A stretch of DNA of 64,000 nucleotides, from the NCBI RefSeq assembly GCF_003667575.1, contig NZ_RCUY01000011.1:1-64000 (forward strand), written 5' to 3'. The position numbers and the translations under genes are program-made. Positions 34,178-45,218 of the stretch are shown here, piece after piece. The notes under the pieces are model-generated. The model saw nothing but the letters and a program-made list of their open reading frames with translations. It searched no databases and was not told the origin of the DNA. The stretch is from Mycetocola lacteus. GTDB taxonomy: Bacteria > Actinomycetota > Actinomycetes > Actinomycetales > Microbacteriaceae. The stretch's first letter is position 1, and each line of letters starts with the position of its first letter.

Positions 34178-35995
34178 TTAGACCTCCTCATCGAATGCGG
34201 GAGCGTGCTCCCGAGCGTACTGAACAAAGCTGTTGGATACTCCCTGCGGAACCATCGGCCACACCATCGAGTCCGCCGAGACGACGAAGTCGATGACCAC
34301 GGGGCGGTCGTTGGTTTCCAGCGCGAGCTTGATGGCGGCGTCGATCTGGTCCTCGCGCTCCACCCGGATGCCCAGGCAGTCATACGCGTCCGCGAGCTTC
34401 AGGAAGTCGGGGATGCGCACGGTGTCGTGACCGGTGTTGAGGTCGGTGTTGGAGTGGCGTCCGTCATAGAACAGGGTCTGCCACTGGCGCACCATACCCA
34501 GCGAGGAATTGTTGATCACCGCGACCTTGATCGGGATGTTGTTGAGGCGGCAGGTGGCGAGCTCCTGATTGGTCATCTGGAAGCAGCCGTCGCCGTCAAT
34601 CGCCCAGACTACACGCTCGGGTTCGGCAACCTTGGCACCCATCGCGGCGGGAACCGCGTAGCCCATTGTGCCGGCACCACCGGAGTTGATCCAACCGTTG
34701 GGGCGCTCATACTTGATGAACTGCGCGGCCCACATCTGGTGCTGACCCACACCCGAGACGAACGTGCCCTCGGAGCCGGTGAGTTCACCGATCCGCGAGA
34801 TCACGTGCTGCGGGGCGAGCAGGCCGTCGGTGGTCGGCGCGTATCCCAGCGGGAACTCGGCGAGTAGACCGTTCAGGCGGGTCCACCACTCGGCGATGTC
34901 CGGGGTGGTCTCGGGCAGGGCCTGAGCGTAGGCGGCGGAGAGGTCGCCGATGACGTCCTTCACATCGCCCACGATCGGCACATCGGCGATCCGGATCTTG
35001 GAGATCTCGGCCGGGTCGATGTCCACGTGAACAACCTTGGCGTCGGGGGCGAACAGGTCCGCCTTGCCGGTCACGCGGTCATCGAAGCGGGCACCGAGGG
35101 CCACGATCAGGTCGGATTCCTGCAGCGCGAGCACTGCGGGAACCGTTCCGTGCATGCCGGGCATGCCCAGGTTCTGCGGGTGCGAGTCCGGGAATGCACC
35201 ACGGGCCATCAGGGTGGTGACGATCGGCACACCGGTGCGCTCGGCCAGCTCCAGGAGCTCCTCCGAGGCACGGCCGCGGATCACGCCGCCGCCCACGTAG
35301 AACACCGGACGCTTGGCTTCGAGGATCAGCTGCGCGGCGGCGTTGATCTGCTTGCCGTGAGCCTTGGTGACCGGACGGTAGCCGGGCAGGTCGAGGGTGA
35401 CCGGCCAGATGAAGGGCACCGAGTCCTGCTGAGCGTCCTTGGTGATGTCCACCAGGACGGGGCCGGGACGACCGGTCGTGGCGATGTGTGCCGCCGCGGC
35501 CAGGGTTGCCGGAATGTCCTTGGCATCCTTCACCAGGAAGGAGTGCTTGGTGATCGGCATCGTGATACCCACGATGTCGGCCTCCTGGAAGGCGTCGGTT
35601 CCCATCAGGTTCGAGAACACCTGACCGGTGATCGCGAGCATCGGGACCGAGTCCATGTGGGCATCGGCGATCGCGGTCACCAGGTTGGTGGCACCGGGAC
35701 CGCTGGTCGCGATGCAGACACCGAGCTTGCCGGTGGCCGCGGCGTAACCCTGAGCGGCGTGGCCGGCACCCTGCTCGTGACGAACGAGGATGTGGCGCAG
35801 CTCGGTGGAGTCCATCAGCGGGTCATAGACCGGCAGGATGGCCCCGCCGGGGAGACCGAACACGTCGGTCACCCCCAGCAGTTCCAGCGTGCGCACAACC
35901 GCCTGGGCACCGGTCAGCACCGGAGTGTCGGTACGAGCCGGACCCGGGATCGGGCTATCGGATTGGGGACGTGGGGTGGGAGTGTCAGCTGACAT
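34178..35995 (-). CDS. ilvB: Acetolactate synthase large (catalytic) subunit
   Basis: A 605-aa ThDP- and FAD-dependent enzyme that joins two pyruvates, or pyruvate and 2-ketobutyrate. The catalytic Glu lies in [22 protein letters not shown], the FAD-binding middle domain has GMPGMHGT, and the ThDP motif is [39 protein letters not shown] (GDG...NN). The N-terminal 20 residues are a Pro/Ser-rich extension. It follows ilvD by 48 nt. No leader peptide or attenuator was found in that short gap. Confidence 0.95.
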   Translation of the reverse strand: MSADTPTPRPQSDSPIPGPARTDTPVLTGAQAVVRTLELLGVTDVFGLPGGAILPVYDPLMDSTELRHILVRHEQGAGHAAQGYAAATGKLGVCIATSGPGATNLVTAIADAHMDSVPMLAITGQVFSNLMGTDAFQEADIVGITMPITKHSFLVKDAKDIPATLAAAAHIATTGRPGPVLVDITKDAQQDSVPFIWPVTLDLPGYRPVTKAHGKQINAAAQLILEAKRPVFYVGGGVIRGRASEELLELAERTGVPIVTTLMARGAFPDSHPQNLGMPGMHGTVPAVLALQESDLIVALGARFDDRVTGKADLFAPDAKVVHVDIDPAEISKIRIADVPIVGDVKDVIGDLSAAYAQALPETTPDIAEWWTRLNGLLAEFPLGYAPTTDGLLAPQHVISRIGELTGSEGTFVSGVGQHQMWAAQFIKYERPNGWINSGGAGTMGYAVPAAMGAKVAEPERVVWAIDGDGCFQMTNQELATCRLNNIPIKVAVINNSSLGMVRQWQTLFYDGRHSNTDLNTGHDTVRIPDFLKLADAYDCLGIRVEREDQIDAAIKLALETNDRPVVIDFVVSADSMVWPMVPQGVSNSFVQYAREHAPAFDEEV

Positions 35996-36043
35996 GTGAC
36001 AAATGATTCCTCAAGTGATGATGATCTGACTGGGGACGCAAAA

Positions 36044-37738
36044 TTAGCCGGTGATCGCGCCTTCAGCGGCCGATCGAACGAGCTTAGAGTATTTTGCGAG
36101 TACGCCACGGGTATAGCGCGGGGGAAGCGGTGCCCAGCCTTCACGGCGGGCGGCCAGCTCGGACTCCTCGACAAGTAGGTCAAGAGAGCGAGCTGCGATA
36201 TTGACCCGAATGAGATCACCATCGCGCACGAATGCAATAGGACCTGCGTCCACTGCTTCGGGTGCTATGTGGCCGATGCACAGTCCGGTTGTGCCGCCTG
36301 AGAATCGACCGTCCGTTAATAGTAGTACATCTTTTCCGAGTCCCGCACCCTTGATGGCCGCGGTGATGGCCAGCATCTCGCGCATACCCGGTCCCCCCTT
36401 GGGGCCCTCGTAGCGGATAACCACGACGTCTCCGGCCTGGATCTTGCCCTCGGTCAGTGCGTCCATGGCACCTCGCTCGCGCTCGAACACCCGGGCGGGT
36501 CCCTCGAAGATTTCGGCGTCGAAGCCGGCGGTCTTCACCACGGCACCCTCGGGGGCAAACGAACCGTGCAGGATCGTCAGACCACCGGTGGCGTGGATGG
36601 GGTTGTCCAGGGTGCGGATGACCTCGCCGTCCAGCGGGTCGGGGTTCAGCTCGGCGAGGTTCTCGGCCACGGTCTTACCGGTCACGGTGAGTGCGTCACC
36701 GTGCAGCAGGCCGGCGTCCAGCAGCGCCTTCATCACGACGGGGATACCACCGTGGCGGTCCACATCGTTCATGACGTACTTACCGAAGGGCTTGAGGTCA
36801 CCGATGTGGGGAACCTTGTCGCCGATGCGGTTGAAGTCGTCCAGGGTCAGGTCAACCTCGGCCTCGCGGGCGATGGCGAGCAGGTGCAGCACGACGTTGG
36901 TCGAACCACCGAAGGCCATGGCTACGGCGATGGCGTTCTCGAACGCCTTCTTGGTCAGGATGTCGCGGGCGGTGATGCCCAGACGCAGCATGTTGACCAC
37001 GGCCTCGCCCGAGCGGTGGGCGAAGTAGTCGCGACGACGGTCGGCCGAGGGCGGCGCGGCCGAGCCGGGGAGGCTCATGCCCAGGGCTTCGGCGACCGAG
37101 GCCATGGTGTTGGCGGTGTACATACCACCACAGGCACCCTCACCCGGGGCGATCGCGCACTCGATGCGCTTGAGGTCTTCCTCGCTCATGGTGCCGGCCT
37201 TGCAGGCACCCACGGCCTCGAAGGCGTCGATGATGGTGACGTCCTTCTCGGTGCCGTCGGAGAGCTTGACCCAGCCCGGGGCGATCGATCCGGCGTAGAG
37301 GAACACGCTGGCCAGGTCGAGGCGGGCGGCGGCCATCAGCATGCCCGGCAGCGACTTGTCACAGCCGGCCAGCAGCACGGTGCCGTCCAGGCGCTCGGCC
37401 ATGACCACGGTTTCTACCGAGTCGGCGATGACCTCGCGCGAGACGAGCGAGAAGTGCATGCCCTCGTGGCCCATCGAGATACCGTCGGAGACGGAGATGG
37501 TGCCGAACTGGAGCGGGTATCCGCCACCGGAGTGGACGCCTTCCTTGGCGCCCTGAGCAAGCCGGTCAAGCGAGAGGTTACACGGGGTAATTTCGTTCCA
37601 CGAGGATGCGATACCGATCTGGGGTTTGTCCCAGTCGGCGTCTCCCATTCCGACGGCACGGAGCATGCCTCGGGACGTGGTGGCTTCGATTCCATCGGTT
37701 ACTGCGCGACTTCGCGGCTTCAGGTCAATCTCGGACAT
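36044..37738 (-). CDS. ilvD: Dihydroxy-acid dehydratase
   Basis: A 564-aa Fe-S enzyme that dehydrates dihydroxy acids to 2-keto acids. Cluster-binding Cys are visible in [24 protein letters not shown] and [27 protein letters not shown], a three-Cys pattern that suggests a [2Fe-2S] form. TAGACT ends 6 nt before the ATG with no ribosome site, so an internal leaderless promoter just after otsB is likely. Codon use changes sharply near 36350: the last 100 or so codons use GCA, CTA, GTA, ATA and one TTA, unlike the strongly GC-ending codons before it. The protein motifs are intact across the change. Confidence 0.95.
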   Translation of the reverse strand: MSEIDLKPRSRAVTDGIEATTSRGMLRAVGMGDADWDKPQIGIASSWNEITPCNLSLDRLAQGAKEGVHSGGGYPLQFGTISVSDGISMGHEGMHFSLVSREVIADSVETVVMAERLDGTVLLAGCDKSLPGMLMAAARLDLASVFLYAGSIAPGWVKLSDGTEKDVTIIDAFEAVGACKAGTMSEEDLKRIECAIAPGEGACGGMYTANTMASVAEALGMSLPGSAAPPSADRRRDYFAHRSGEAVVNMLRLGITARDILTKKAFENAIAVAMAFGGSTNVVLHLLAIAREAEVDLTLDDFNRIGDKVPHIGDLKPFGKYVMNDVDRHGGIPVVMKALLDAGLLHGDALTVTGKTVAENLAELNPDPLDGEVIRTLDNPIHATGGLTILHGSFAPEGAVVKTAGFDAEIFEGPARVFERERGAMDALTEGKIQAGDVVVIRYEGPKGGPGMREMLAITAAIKGAGLGKDVLLLTDGRFSGGTTGLCIGHIAPEAVDAGPIAFVRDGDLIRVNIAARSLDLLVEESELAARREGWAPLPPRYTRGVLAKYSKLVRSAAEGAITG

Positions 37739-37754
37739 AAAGAGAGTCTAGGAC

Positions 37755-38608
37755 CTAATCCGTGACCGTTTTGGCATATGCGCGTGATGCACGTGCACGG
37801 GCGAGCGCACGAAGTACCAGCGCAACCTCGCGCGGGCCCGCGACCCGATGCTCGGCCCGCGTCTCCCCCGGCCCACACTTGAGTCCGAAATCCCCGGATT
37901 CAAGGGCCGCGAAGGCGTCCTCATCGGTCACATCGTCCCCGGCATAGAACACCGCATCGGCACCGGTATGTGCGCGCAAACGTGCAATTCCGTCGCCCTT
38001 AGTGGCCGACAAAATACTAAATTCCAGCACATCTTTTCCCGTACGTTCACTCAGTTCGGGATCGTTGGCGCGCACCCAGGCACGCGCGGCACCGTGCAGT
38101 GCCGGCACCGAGACCTGCTCGGCCAGACGGGTATGGACGGCGGCCCCCAGCGGCTTGGGTTCCACCCAGGCCCCGGCGATCCCGGCGGCTCCACGCTCAA
38201 GTGCCTGCACCAGTGCCGCGACCCGTGCCCGTTCGGCCTCGGTGGGCTCGGGTCCGGCGTCCTCACCCAGACGGTACTCGCCGCCATGGGAGGCGACGAT
38301 GAGGATGCCCGCGGAGTCCGGATACAGCGCATCCAGCGAGGCCAGGTCGCGCCCCGAGACCAGGGCCACGGTGGTGTCCGTGAGGCCGCGCAGCTCGGCG
38401 ATGGCCGCGGCCGATTCGGGCAGCGCGCGGGCGCTCATCGGATCATCCACGATCGGGGCCAGGGTCCCGTCAAAGTCCAGCGCCACCAGGATGCGGGGGT
38501 TCTGGGCAAAACGGCTCAGAGCCGCCTCAAGGATGGGGTCGAGGCCCGCCGCCGGGTTCACCTCAGCTCCGTGCTGTTCCGGAGCCGATGCGCCTTCGCC
38601 AGTCGCAG

Positions 38609-38612
<4 letters not shown>
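37755..38612 (-). CDS. otsB: Trehalose-6-phosphate phosphatase
   Basis: A 285-aa HAD-superfamily phosphatase that removes phosphate from trehalose-6-phosphate. HAD motif I is LVALDFDGTLAPIVDDP (nucleophile and acid Asp), motif II is VALVSGRD, and the C-terminal FYAGDDVTDEDAF is motif IV; LEFSILSATKGDGIARL is the trehalose-type segment. A GTG start overlaps the otsA stop (GTGA), so the two steps are coupled. The downstream gene is ilvD after only 16 nt, but that gene appears to have its own promoter. Confidence 0.95.
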
Positions 38613-40126
<1,514 letters not shown>

Positions 40127-40217
40127 CGTTATACTCCCCGTGGTTGCCAGACAGGCTATCAGTCGAAGATGTGCAGATCTCACCTCATTTTCACCTGTGG
40201 GGTCTATGCTGGCCCCG

Positions 40218-41018
40218 ATGATACAGATCGGAATGAGCACGTCCTGCGTATACCCGCTCGAGACCGAGCGGGCGTTCCAGCTCGCACGGGAGGCCGGTTT
40301 TGACGGCGTTGAGGTCATGGTGACCAATGCCGCAACCACCCGTGATGCGGTTGCACTGCGCAAGCTGAGCAAGAAGTATCACCTGCCGATTCTGTCGATC
40401 CACGCACCGGTACTACTGCTCACCACGTTCGTGTGGGGGCGCGACCCGCAGGTGAAACTTGAGCGTTCGGCCGAGCTTGCCGCCGCCGTGGGGGCGGACA
40501 CCGTGGTGGTGCACCCGCCGTTTCGCTGGCAGAAGGACTACTCGGAAAACTTCCTCGAAATCGTGCGCCGGATCGAAACCTCCTCCGGCATCAACATCGG
40601 TGTGGAGAACATGTTCCCGTGGAAGGCGAAGGGCCGCTCGGTTGCCGCCTACGCTCCCGGGTGGGATCCCAGCGACTGGGACTGCGATAACGTCACCCTG
40701 GACTTCTCCCATGCCTCCCTGGCCGGCCAGAGCGGGCTTGAACTCGCGCAGCACTTTGGCGATCGACTTCGTCATATCCACCTGTGTGATGGTTCGGGCT
40801 CCCAGGACGATGGCCAGATCTTTGACGAACACCTGATCCCGGGCATGGGCACCCAGCCGGTGGCCGAAACCCTGGAGTATCTGGCGGCCAAGAACTGGGA
40901 CGGCGCGGTGGTGGCCGAGATTAATACGCGCCGGGCCAAGTCCGACGCCGAACGGCTCAAGGCGCTGCGCAAGACCGTGCGGTTTGCCCGCACCCACCTG
41001 GGTCTGCACACGCGATAG
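40218..41018 (+). CDS. Sugar phosphate isomerase/epimerase-like TIM-barrel protein
   Basis: A 266-aa AP_endonuc_2-type TIM barrel. The motif pattern GVEVMV at strand 2, TVVVHPPFRWQ at strand 4, IGVENMFPW, VTLDFSHASLAG, HIHLCDGSG and GAVVAEIN brings Glu, His and Asp residues together for a divalent metal, as in xylose-isomerase-like epimerases and endonuclease IV. The lengths and segments are of the isomerase/epimerase type. TATGCT (40205-40210) ends 7 nt before this ATG, so the mRNA is probably leaderless. Divergent from otsA. Substrate unknown. Confidence 0.8.
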   Translation: MIQIGMSTSCVYPLETERAFQLAREAGFDGVEVMVTNAATTRDAVALRKLSKKYHLPILSIHAPVLLLTTFVWGRDPQVKLERSAELAAAVGADTVVVHPPFRWQKDYSENFLEIVRRIETSSGINIGVENMFPWKAKGRSVAAYAPGWDPSDWDCDNVTLDFSHASLAGQSGLELAQHFGDRLRHIHLCDGSGSQDDGQIFDEHLIPGMGTQPVAETLEYLAAKNWDGAVVAEINTRRAKSDAERLKALRKTVRFARTHLGLHTR

Positions 41019-41104
41019 ATTTCTGCGTATCCACGGCGGGTATATTCCCGCCTGGCCCCGGTCGCACGCTAGGGTTGAAGGGTTCCGGTTCGAAATGAGG
41101 GCGC

Positions 41105-41290
41105 ATGCGTAAGTATCTTCTGAACATTGGTGTCATCAGCGCCGCGTTTGGTGCGGTGGGCCTGATCCGGGCTACCGCTTCCGGGCCGCGCAACTGGCGC
41201 CTCGCCCTGCTGTGGTTCAGCTGGCTGATCTCGCTCGCGCTGGCGATCGGGACCGTTGCCGAAGACAACCCGCGCATCGAACGCGACTAA
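41105..41290 (+). CDS. Small two-helix membrane protein
   Basis: A 61-aa protein with two likely helices (about 5-22 and 33-50) separated by a basic loop (RATASGPRNWR) and an acidic tail. A weak GAGGG ribosome site lies upstream. No family recognised. It lies between the isomerase-like gene and the Xre regulator on the same strand. Confidence 0.55.
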   Translation: MRKYLLNIGVISAAFGAVGLIRATASGPRNWRLALLWFSWLISLALAIGTVAEDNPRIERD

Positions 41291-41377
41291 ATTTTTTCCT
41301 GCGCCGTTCCCCGGTTCTGACCTAGACTGACCGGGAATACACGCACGCCCACACTTCGACTCGCCTTCGGGAGTTTT

Positions 41378-41971
41378 ATGCGCGCCCTTCCCGTCTCTCC
41401 AGACCCCACCCGCACCGCGATTGGGCATCGGCTGCGTGCCGCACGACAGGCGCAGCTGCTCACCATCGAGCAGCTGGCCGAAACCACCGGTCTCTCCAAG
41501 GGATTCATCTCCCGGGTGGAACGTAACCAGACCTCACCGAGTGTGAGCACCCTGGTGGCGCTGTGTGACGTGTTGAACGTGGCCGTGGGCGACCTCTTTA
41601 AGCGCTCCGAGCAGCTCGTGGTGCGCGGCGCAGATGCCCCGCGGATCACCCTGGGTGGCGAGGGCATGCTGGAGCTCCTGGTGTCCCCGCGGACCGAGAA
41701 GCGTGTCCAGGTGGTGCGCACGATCGTGGATCCCGGCGGCCACAGCGGCGAAGCCCCGTACTCGGTGAGCGCCGAGCTGGACCTGGTGTACCTGGTGCGC
41801 GGACGGATCGAGATGAGCTTTGCCGACGCCGTCTGGGAGCTGGGGGCCGGGGATTCGCTGACCCTGGATGGGCGCGAACCGCACTCCTGGAAGGTGCTCG
41901 GGGATGAGAGCGCCGAGCTGCTGTGGGTCATGGTCCCGGCCACCTGGAACGGTAATCCGACTTCGGGATAG
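41378..41971 (+). CDS. XRE-family regulator with C-terminal cupin domain
   Basis: A 197-aa regulator. The Xre helix-turn-helix (about 12-70) reads IGHRLRAARQAQLLTIEQLAETTGLSKGFISRVERNQTSPSVSTLVALCDVLNV. A small cupin (about 105-190) follows with GGHSGEAPYS, LDLVYLVRGRIEMSFADAVWELGAGDSLTLDGREPHSWKVLGDESAELLWVMVPA. Such HTH-cupin proteins usually control small catabolic or polyamine/amine genes, with the cupin as ligand sensor. The catabolic cluster on the other strand after it is a possible target, though those genes have their own IclR sites. Confidence 0.9.
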   Translation: MRALPVSPDPTRTAIGHRLRAARQAQLLTIEQLAETTGLSKGFISRVERNQTSPSVSTLVALCDVLNVAVGDLFKRSEQLVVRGADAPRITLGGEGMLELLVSPRTEKRVQVVRTIVDPGGHSGEAPYSVSAELDLVYLVRGRIEMSFADAVWELGAGDSLTLDGREPHSWKVLGDESAELLWVMVPATWNGNPTSG

Positions 41972-41979
41972 AACCCAAC

Positions 41980-42011
41980 ACAAAACCCCACGGTTTCCCG
42001 TGGGGTTTTGT
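41980..42011 (+). terminator. Terminator of the Xre-cupin gene
   Basis: ACAAAACCCCACGG pairs with CCGTGGGGTTTTGT around a short loop; the stem base supplies TTTTG. Confidence 0.85.
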
Positions 42012-42017
42012 GGTATC

Positions 42018-42048
42018 GGGGCCCTCACGAAGACGTCGTGAGGGCCCC
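42018..42048 (-). terminator. Hairpin downstream of the FAH-family gene
   Basis: A perfect 13-bp stem GGGGCCCTCACGA/TCGTGAGGGCCCC with a 5-nt loop. No T run, so probable rather than certain terminator for the minus-strand transporter-hydrolase operon. Confidence 0.6.
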
Positions 42049-42063
42049 GCATAACCGGCGCGC

Positions 42064-42831
42064 CTAGAGGGCGGTCACCGGGTTTTCGAGGATGCCGATG
42101 CCGTCCAGCGCGGCCCGCACCGTATCCCCGGGCTTGATCGGGGACGCGGTCTCCGGCGAGCCGGTGAGGATCACATCCCCGGGTCCGAGCGTCATATACT
42201 CGCTCAGGTATTCGATCTGCTCGGCGATGTTCCAGGCGAGCCGGTCGGTGTCGCTCTGGCAGCGCAGCTCCCCATTAACAATGAGTTCGAGCGGAACCGA
42301 GTCGGGATCCAGGTCGCCGACCAGCCAGGGGCCGAGCGGGGTGAAGCCGTCTCCGCTCTTGGACTGGATCATCTTTTCGTCGAGGGCGATCTGGTCGGTC
42401 GCGGTCACGTCGTTGCCGATCGTATACCCGGCGATGACCTCGGCGGCGTCGCGTGCACTGACGTTGCGGCAGTGCACCCCGATGACCACGGCGAGTTCGG
42501 CCTCGGCGACAACGTTTCCGTGTCCGGGAACGATCCGGATCGGCTCCCCCGAACCGATTGCGGACCGGGCGGACTTCATGAACGCCTGCCGGGGAATGGC
42601 CCGGTCGGCCGCGGAACCGTTGTGAGCCATGCCGAGGATGACCCGGGGGTCACTCGGGGCGGCGAGCACCGCGCCCTCAAGCGGCCAGTAGCGACCGGTG
42701 AGCGGCGGAACCGCGGCCCACTCGTCGGCAACCTCGTACCAGGCACCGTCGATCTCGCGGACCGGGACGATCTGGGTGAGGCCGGGGGCGGCGGGTGCGC
42801 CGCCCCCGATGTGCAGTCTGGCCCGGCGCAC
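42064..42831 (-). CDS. Fumarylacetoacetate hydrolase family protein (catabolic cluster)
   Basis: A 255-aa FAH-fold enzyme. The metal ligands are Glu110 and Glu112 (VAEAELAVVIG) and Asp141 (IGNDVTATD). Unlike the FAH protein at 16.9 kb it has SGDGFTPLGPWLVGDLDPDS and LTGSPETASPIKPGD, and its N-terminus is longer before the catalytic core, so the two are distant paralogues. The GTG start shares a base with the transporter's TAG stop (TAGTG). Co-transcribed with an MHS-type importer under an IclR-type operator, it probably hydrolyses a diketo- or acylpyruvate-type intermediate of an imported acid. Confidence 0.85.
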   Translation of the reverse strand: MRRARLHIGGGAPAAPGLTQIVPVREIDGAWYEVADEWAAVPPLTGRYWPLEGAVLAAPSDPRVILGMAHNGSAADRAIPRQAFMKSARSAIGSGEPIRIVPGHGNVVAEAELAVVIGVHCRNVSARDAAEVIAGYTIGNDVTATDQIALDEKMIQSKSGDGFTPLGPWLVGDLDPDSVPLELIVNGELRCQSDTDRLAWNIAEQIEYLSEYMTLGPGDVILTGSPETASPIKPGDTVRAALDGIGILENPVTAL

Positions 42832-44222
42832 TAGGAGCGTCCGACGGTGGCCAGCGGGCGCTCGGCGATCTGGGCGGCGGTGTCCGAGAGGGCGTCACCG
42901 TGCAGGGTCAGGTCGCGGCCGCGGGTTTCCGGGGTGACGAAGGTGGCCCACAGGGTGATCGCACCGAGCAGCAGCACGTAGCCGGCCAGCGGGATCCAGG
43001 ATCCGGTGGTGGCGGTCAGCAGCGAGGCCCCGATCAGCGGGGCGATACCGCCGGCGAGCACCGCCGAGAACTCGCGGGAGACGGCCACACCCACGTAGCG
43101 GTGGCGGTTACCAAACAGCTCGGGCAGGGTCGCACACTGGGCGCCCAGCATCACGTTGATGGAGAGGGTGTAGGTCAGGGCGAGCACCGGGATGATGACG
43201 CTCACGTTGCCCTGAGACATCAGCCACCAGGCGGGGATCGCCAGCACCAGCTGGATGATCACACCGGCGCGGTAGACAGGCATCCGTCCGAAGCGGTCGC
43301 TCAGCGCACCGGCCAGCGGCAGGATGATCACACCGAGGGTCGCACCGATCGCGATGGCCAGCGGGCCGACCCAGCTCTCGACACCCACATACACGGTGAT
43401 GAAGGAGATCGCCAGGGTCTGGTACAGCGCCGATCCACCGTTCTCGGCCATGCGCAGGCCGATGCCGCGGATGACGCTACCGAAGGACTTGGTGAAGACC
43501 TCCTTGAGCGGCGAGTGCTGCTCCTGCTCCTGCTTTTCCAGCTGAACGAAGGTGGGCGACTCGGCCAGGCGGTAGCGGATGAAGACCGAGACGGCGATCA
43601 GTAGGATCGAGGCCAGGAACGGCACACGCCACAGCCAGTCGTGCACGATCTGCTGGTCCACGAGGCCCAGCAGGTAGAACACGATCGAGGCCAGCACGGT
43701 ACCGACCATGATGCCCACAAACGGCAGGGCGGAGAAGAATCCACGGCGGCGAACCGGCGCATACTCGGCCATCAGCGTGGTGGCACCGGCCTGTTCGGCC
43801 CCGGCACCGAGGCCCTGCAGAACCCGCAGAAAGACCAGGAGAATGGGGGCCCAGATGCCGATCTGCTCGCCGGTCGGCAGCACACCGATCAGGGTCGAGG
43901 CACCACCCATCAGGCCGATGGTGGCCATCAGGACCCACTTGCGTCCGAGCTTGTCGCCCAGCACACCGAAGAAGATGCCGCCGAAGGGGCGGGCGAAGAA
44001 TCCCACCGCGTAGGTCGCGAAACCGGCGGCAATGCCGGCTCCGGTGCCGAGGGCGGGGAAGAAGAGCTGACCGAAGATCAGCGCGGAGGCGAGCCCGTAG
44101 AGGGCGAAGTCGTAGTACTCAAGCGCGCTTCCGACACTGGAAGCAAGGGTGGCGCGGCGCAGGTTGTTGGCGTATTCCGGATCGTCGGATCCGCGGACCT
44201 CTGCGGCGGGGGATGTGGACAC
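42831..44222 (-). CDS. MFS transporter, metabolite:H+ symporter (MHS) family
   Basis: A 463-aa, 12-helix importer. LASSVGSALEYYDFALYGLASALIFGQLFFP at the N-terminus is the MHS signature also seen in ShiA, KgtP and ProP; FFARPFGGIFFGVLGDKLGRKWVL and FLRVLQGLGAGAEQAGATTLMAEYAP follow. Such carriers bring in organic acids, aromatic acids or betaines with protons. It is the first gene of a transporter-FAH operon whose upstream region (44223-44380) carries an IclR-type operator at 44354-44377. Confidence 0.9.
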   Translation of the reverse strand: MSTSPAAEVRGSDDPEYANNLRRATLASSVGSALEYYDFALYGLASALIFGQLFFPALGTGAGIAAGFATYAVGFFARPFGGIFFGVLGDKLGRKWVLMATIGLMGGASTLIGVLPTGEQIGIWAPILLVFLRVLQGLGAGAEQAGATTLMAEYAPVRRRGFFSALPFVGIMVGTVLASIVFYLLGLVDQQIVHDWLWRVPFLASILLIAVSVFIRYRLAESPTFVQLEKQEQEQHSPLKEVFTKSFGSVIRGIGLRMAENGGSALYQTLAISFITVYVGVESWVGPLAIAIGATLGVIILPLAGALSDRFGRMPVYRAGVIIQLVLAIPAWWLMSQGNVSVIIPVLALTYTLSINVMLGAQCATLPELFGNRHRYVGVAVSREFSAVLAGGIAPLIGASLLTATTGSWIPLAGYVLLLGAITLWATFVTPETRGRDLTLHGDALSDTAAQIAERPLATVGRS

Positions 44223-44353
44223 GGTCTGTACCTTTCGGGACGGCTCGCATCTGGAGACTTCCCGGGTTCACCGTGGGTGGGGGCCGTCTACCTTGACGCG
44301 AGGGTTACCTCGATGTGGGCGTCGGTGCCCACGCCCCCACACTAACAGCATGC

Positions 44354-44377
44354 TGAACGAAGTTCAACATATTGAAC
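44354..44377. promoter_or_regulatory. IclR-type operator upstream of the transporter operon
   Basis: TGAAC-GAA-GTTCA (44354-44366) overlaps GTTCAA-CATA-TTGAAC (44362-44377); both are perfect palindromes. They lie between the iclR stop and the MHS transporter start, about 130-155 nt before the latter. A related TGAAC-GGA-GTTCG is at 46348-46360. Confidence 0.65.
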
Positions 44378-44380
44378 GAA

Positions 44381-45172
44381 CTAGGCGACGTCCCCGACCA
44401 GCAGCGGGTTCGACAGCGCAGCGGCGGCGGTTCCCAGGGCGCGCGTGACACGCTCGCGACGCCCATCCTCGGGGGCCAAACCCATCATGGAGGCACCCAG
44501 GGCTAGCGGCTGATCCCCCGCATTGCGCGGCGGAATCACCACCGCGACGCCGGTAACCGTGGGGAACATCTCCCCCTCGTCGAGCCCGAAACCGGTCTCG
44601 CGGGCGCGCCGGATCTTGGCAATCAGCGCATCCAGATCCGTGGTCGAGGCGGCGGTGACCTGTGGACGGGTTTCCGGATCGGCAAAGCGCGCGCGGATCT
44701 CCTCATCGTCCAGGCGCGCCAACAGGGCGTTACCCACGGCGGTCAGGGCGGCCGGATAGCGGTCACCGATGCCGGCGGTGAGCCGCAGCGGCGCGCGACC
44801 CTCGTGCCGGGCCAGGTAGAGCACGTCGGTCCCGTCGAGCACCGCGATCTGCACCAGCTCATGACTCAGCTCGGGCGACTCGGAGCACACCCGGTAGAAC
44901 TCGCGCACCTGATCAAAGCTCGCCAGATAGGCGCCGCCGAGCTCCACCGTGCGCCGACCGAGCCGGTAACCGAGGTCGCCGCGCTGGATCAGCCCGCCCT
45001 CCTCCAGCGCCACACACAGGTTGGCGGTCGAGGACTTGGCGATGCCCAGCGCGCGGGCCAACTCACTGATCCCGAGCGGCTGCCCGTGGGCGGAAGCCAA
45101 GACATCAAGAATCGCGATGGCTCGGGTCACCGCGGGGGCGGCCGTCTTCTCGGTACGGGGTGCGTCGGTCAT
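44381..45172 (-). CDS. IclR-family transcriptional regulator
   Basis: A 263-aa regulator. The N-terminal winged helix (about 14-75) reads AVTRAIAILDVLASAHGQPLGISELARALGIAKSSTANLCVALEEGG. The C-terminal GAF-like effector domain includes DRYPAALTAVGNALLARLDDEEIRARF and ARETGFGLDEGEMFPTVTGVAVVIPPR, the usual small-acid pocket of IclR proteins. It follows the 2-hydroxyacid dehydrogenase gene by 46 nt on the same strand, so it is probably in that transcript and controlled by the palindrome before it. Confidence 0.9.
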   Translation of the reverse strand: MTDAPRTEKTAAPAVTRAIAILDVLASAHGQPLGISELARALGIAKSSTANLCVALEEGGLIQRGDLGYRLGRRTVELGGAYLASFDQVREFYRVCSESPELSHELVQIAVLDGTDVLYLARHEGRAPLRLTAGIGDRYPAALTAVGNALLARLDDEEIRARFADPETRPQVTAASTTDLDALIAKIRRARETGFGLDEGEMFPTVTGVAVVIPPRNAGDQPLALGASMMGLAPEDGRRERVTRALGTAAAALSNPLLVGDVA

Positions 45173-45218
45173 GCGCGCTGGGCTCGCTTTCTTCGAGAGG
45201 TGTCTCGTCGGGGTGCTG

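Noticed and set aside
35996..36043. Attenuator or leader peptide before ilvB
   Set aside because: The gap is only 48 nt and holds no run of Val/Leu/Ile codons and no paired hairpins.
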